Made by a program: the position numbers and the translations under genes. Source: Pyxicephalus adspersus (taxonomy: Eukaryota > Chordata > Amphibia > Anura > Pyxicephalidae). Taken from it: DNA of 64,000 bases. The notes under the pieces are model-generated. The model was not told the origin of the DNA and ran no database searches. It saw only the letters and a program-made list of their open reading frames with translations. The stretch lies in contig NC_092859.1 in assembly GCF_032062135.1 (NCBI RefSeq), positions 64,353,295-64,417,294 on the forward strand. Direction: 5' to 3'. Of this stretch, positions 60,590-64,000 are shown piece by piece; within the stretch, counting starts at the first letter, position 1, and every line of letters begins with the position of its first letter.

Positions 60590-61264
60590 TTGGTGATAGG
60601 TCCGCTTTAAGTGGGTTGCTTTAATTTTTTTATATTCACAGTATTTATTTTTTGGCTAAGAGATGGGTGTGTGCATAGGCAGGCAGGGATTACAAATGTA
60701 GAATCAAATGTGAGAGAACTGAGGCATTTCCACAGCATAGTGGCATGAGGAACATTTTCTCCAGAGCTTCTGCAAACCTTCTGCTTCACAGCAGTTTCAC
60801 CTGGCTTCAGTGACACAGTGAGGATGGTTCAACATAGAAAGAAGAAACAGCACACTCCTGGTCCCTCAAATCTTACTTTAACTCCCATTGAACTTAAAAT
60901 TGGCTTCCTCAGCAGAGTCTGAGCCAGTGGACATGCAAAACATGCCATCAGATGCTCCTCTCCAGCAAAAAGGGCCTGTGACATGTGACTCCCATTAACA
61001 GCTATATACCCATATTATATCTTGGAAGTTGAGACCTCTACCTACTTGCGCTATAGATAATAGCCCAGTCTCCCAAACAACACAGATGGGCTAAGGCTCA
61101 TTTGACCCCCCCCCCCCCCCTCCACACAGGGATACCTTGATTCACTGCCACACTTTGATTCAATCCGCACTTGAACGCAAAGTTAAAGGCGATTTTGCAG
61201 GCTTTACCTATTAGGGCAAACCTTTAATGCTTGATTACATTTGTTGAAGCAGCGCATAAACAGG

Positions 61265-61560
61265 GTAATCCAGAAAGGAAACCTGTGCCCCTGTATAGAC
61301 ACAACCACCCACTCTACCATTGCAGGCTCAGATCTGCTTTCTAAACACACAGAACGTTTGTTGTGTCCACAGCCCTGCGCTACTGTCCCTCCAGGATGTT
61401 TAGCAAGCAGGTCTGAGCCTGCAATGGGAGAGTGGGTGGGTTCTGGCATTATGACATCACTCCAAAGGGAAGCCATGTGAATGACACATGGCTCCCTGTG
61501 CATGTGCTATCTGGATTCCGTGGATTTAGTGGTCTTTGAGGTCCGATCACTGCTCTATAA
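61265..61560. mobile_element. hAT-like element, relative of 8,102-8,449
   Basis: Shares TCTACCATTGCAGGCTCAGA with 8,102-8,449 and has inverted words AGCAGGTCTGAGCCTGCAATG inside. Right end GTCTTTGAGGTCCGATCACT; left end and duplication not resolved. Confidence 0.45.
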
Positions 61561-61639
61561 GGGAGGTCCTAGAGGCTGACACTAGAAACTAGAGTGTCTC
61601 AGCATTCAGGGATCAATATGACCAACAGATTTTTATTTA

Positions 61640-62330
61640 TTTCTATTACTATCTTTGTTTCTAGATGACAATTTTAGAATATGTGGCTTACCTGCAGCTA
61701 CTTGCAGCGAGGACCTGAAATATATCCTCAAAGGAATGTTTAATCACCTTTTAGAGACTTCTCCACAATTTCTTATTGAAATTCGCAGGGCCCACCATGC
61801 AATAGGCCCCAAGTCAGCCAATCCAGGTAAACCCCAAGATGTCGTCTGTATTTGCATAACTGGTAAAAAAGTCAGTATGTGTAGTTCCTAGGGGAAAGGT
61901 CTAGTGGATTTTATCGGAGTCAGATGTGTCCAAAAAGACTGGCCAGATGGGACAGATTTTAAATTGTTTTTGGACAAGTTACCAGAACAAGAGATTTCTC
62001 ACCATTCCAGTTTCCTTTACCATCTGATTATCCAAAAGCAAATGATTTCTGTTTCTGAAAACTCCTGTGGAGCTTTGTGATCTCTTTGCATTCCTGAATA
62101 TAGAACCCTTTCCAGTACTGGATTGGCTGAATCCCACTTTGGTTCCCCCTCAATCTCAGAGGTCAGATAGACATAGACAAAATTCTCATCACCATAGAAT
62201 CGTTCACTGGGCCCTGCCACTCTCCTGTCTTCATACACTGCTATGTGAGAATCTTTGTTTTGCCCTGTCCTGCAGTGGCTTGGATTCAACACCTCTTTCT
62301 CAGGCATTTAAAGTCACAGTTGGACTTTAA
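61640..62330 (+). pseudogene. L1-type LINE ORF1 fragment
   Basis: A frame at 61,655-61,891 reads DDNFRICGLPAATCSEDLKY, then FLIEIRRAHHAIGPKSANPG and KPQDVVCICI, the conserved core of L1-clade ORF1 (R-I-x-G-L-P; E-I-x-R-A-H-R; P-R-x-V). After frame changes, ELCDLFAFLNIEPFPVLDWL (62,070-62,130) fits the C-terminal domain. The N-terminal coiled coil is absent and no ORF2 follows, so this is an isolated piece distinct from the LINE at 53,870. Gene-dead. Confidence 0.7.
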
Positions 62331-62904
62331 AGCTGCTGGGTTACGCAGAAAGACAAATGTTGTGTCTTTTTTTTATTCTATACCCTCTTTCTCTCCCCTC
62401 CTTGGTATTATCTGTCCACTGTTTTGAATTTCCTGCAGCATGTGTGGACACTTTGACTGTCTCTTGATTACCTGCATGCCTGTAGTGTCTATCATTTCCT
62501 GCAGCATGATCATAATATATTTGCAAAAGTTCACTGCTCCAAAGGTGCCTTTTTCTAGGTGTCCTGGTGACAATGGAATCCGCTTGCACCTCCAAACATT
62601 CACTGAAAAGAGAAAGATGGTCCACAATGTTAGCTCTTTAAACCAATTTTTGTTGGTTTTATTGTTATTTTTAATTGGTTTATTTTTCCATAAATGATAC
62701 ATTCAGGCAGTGTACTCAAATGTCTCATCCAGAAATTTGTTCCCACATGTTTTACACAACAGGGATTAACTGTAGAGCTTTGAGCACATTATCTTTATTG
62801 TGTTGTCTTTGGAACAACAAAGTTAGATTTATTTGCTGATGTCACCAAAGTACAACAATCTTTCTAATTCAGCTAATCTCCTGTAGCACTTGTGCAGTCT
62901 CTGA

Positions 62905-63065
62905 CAGCTTTCTATAGCACCTTCTAGAGTACAGGCTCTTCTGGACAGGGTCCTCTCCTTCGTCTGTGTCACTGTCTGTATCTGTCATTTGCAACCCCAA
63001 TTTAATGTACAGCGCTGTGTAATATGTTGGCGCTATATTAATCCTTTTTAATAATAATAAATTAC
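62905..63065 (+). mobile_element. L2-type LINE 3' tail, opposite orientation
   Basis: Contains CCCCAATTTAATGTACAGCG, TAATATGTTGGCGCTATATT and a terminal TAATAATAA, the sense-strand version of the tail at 25,140 and 59,110. Confidence 0.7.
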
Positions 63066-63599
63066 ATTAACTGATTGTTATGTGTAGCCACTTAGTGACA
63101 ATACAGCATCGCTGAGCCACTTATATCAAGTAAATTAAATACCACAGATGTTGGCTGCTGGGCACATACTAATGGTTGTAGCATCCTGGGACTTTCTGCC
63201 TTTCTATAAACTGGGGTCCAGATTTGCTTTGAAAAAGTTAGTATTTAAACGAGAATTGATTCAATATACTTACAGTAGCTGCAGGTATGTAGGACAACTT
63301 ATTATACTGTATCAATTTTTTTTTCAGACCTAAAAAGGAAAGTAGAAAAAAATGTATTTCAATTTCTTTATTTTTATATAATGTATGTGCTAAAAATAAT
63401 TTACAAACATAATAATTTCATTTGCACATTTTGTGTACTGGTTGTTCTAGAATTATCAGTAGTCAAAATAGCAAATCTGTGTTCTATGCAACAATCATTT
63501 TACTCTTGTTTTGCTTTTAAAATATACACCAGATTAAATACCTGTTAAAAAACAACTCCGCCAAAAATGTGTGTTTCATTGTTAAATGGTATGCTTTGA

Positions 63600-63900
63600 A
63601 GGTACAGTCATGGGAAAGAAAAAAGGAGAGAACGTTCACCCTCAAATCTGGTCCTTAGCAGGTTATTTAAATGTAACCTCAGATGTAAAATAGCATACCA
63701 CATTCTACCATGTTGTTATATATTGATTGAAAAAAAACAAAATTAAGAAACCATATGTGAGAAACTAAGTACACCCCATGATTTAATAGCTTGTAAAACC
63801 ACATTGGAAGATTTGCAAGTGTTTTGAACTTTTTCGACATGCAGATATTCTTCTTTTTTTATAGGTCACACTTGCTGATGATAACTTAAAAAAGGAAAGT
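63600..63900. repeat. Interspersed DNA repeat (AAGTACACCCCATGATTTAA)
   Basis: GTACAGTCATGGGAAAGAAA then GAGAAACTAAGTACACCCCA and AATAGCTTGTAAAACCAC. A conserved-looking block that I associate with amphibian DNA transposons; ends not defined. Confidence 0.4.
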
Positions 63901-64000
63901 TGATGCTACTTCACATCCTTATTCCTAAAGTGGAAAGGCTGTGACTATTTTTACACTGCATTTTGACTTAGTCTTTGGTAAATAAAAAATGACACTGTTT

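Overview
The window is nuclear DNA from a vertebrate, most likely an anuran amphibian. It carries one recognisable cellular gene, NR3C1 (glucocorticoid receptor), on the minus strand, embedded in a dense, nested collection of transposable elements typical of frog genomes: L1/Tx1-type and L2-type LINEs, a Penelope-like element, Tc1, piggyBac and hAT elements, and many small terminal-inverted-repeat elements. The frog assignment is inference from the repeat families and from the receptor sequence. I found no bacterial features, CRISPR arrays or RNA genes.

Layout. NR3C1 reads right to left. A GC-rich, CpG-rich segment at about 47.9-49.1 kb is the likely promoter and first-exon region. Intron 1 follows. 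Exon 2, with the start codon and the first 389 codons (the N-terminal AF1 domain), occupies 45,123-46,308. Everything from 45,122 down to 1 is then inferred to be intron 2; no DNA-binding-domain exon was seen. From about 49.1 to 64 kb is upstream flank, with no cellular gene recognised.

Repeats, left to right. 1-1.4 kb holds a piggyBac transposase 5' half, cut by a small TA-flanked element. About 5.3-6.3 kb holds a TTAA-flanked piggyBac-like relative with an assembly gap. 10.1-17.35 kb is a nested block: a minus-strand L1 interrupted by a plus-strand L1/Tx1 LINE that itself carries two insertions of one MITE family. 18.5-20.1 kb is a decayed copy of a multi-copy metazoan ORF family of unknown function. 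25.1-27.4 kb is an internally deleted L2-type LINE. 31.9-38.85 kb holds a Penelope-like RT/GIY-YIG fragment and a Tc1 transposon between two inverted copies of a ~410 bp repeat carrying a hammerhead-ribozyme-like core. 40-53 kb has three copies of a strongly palindromic element and more piggyBac-like and hAT elements. 53.9-56.6 kb is a decayed minus-strand L1, and 61.6-62.3 kb is an L1 ORF1 fragment.

All transposon genes seen here look broken by frameshifts, stops or internal deletions, so the only gene expected to make a working product is NR3C1. The two runs of N (5,856-6,272 and 49,487-50,070) both fall inside the same piggyBac-like repeat family. All boundaries are from reading the sequence by eye; element families named without a catalogue name are described by structure only.
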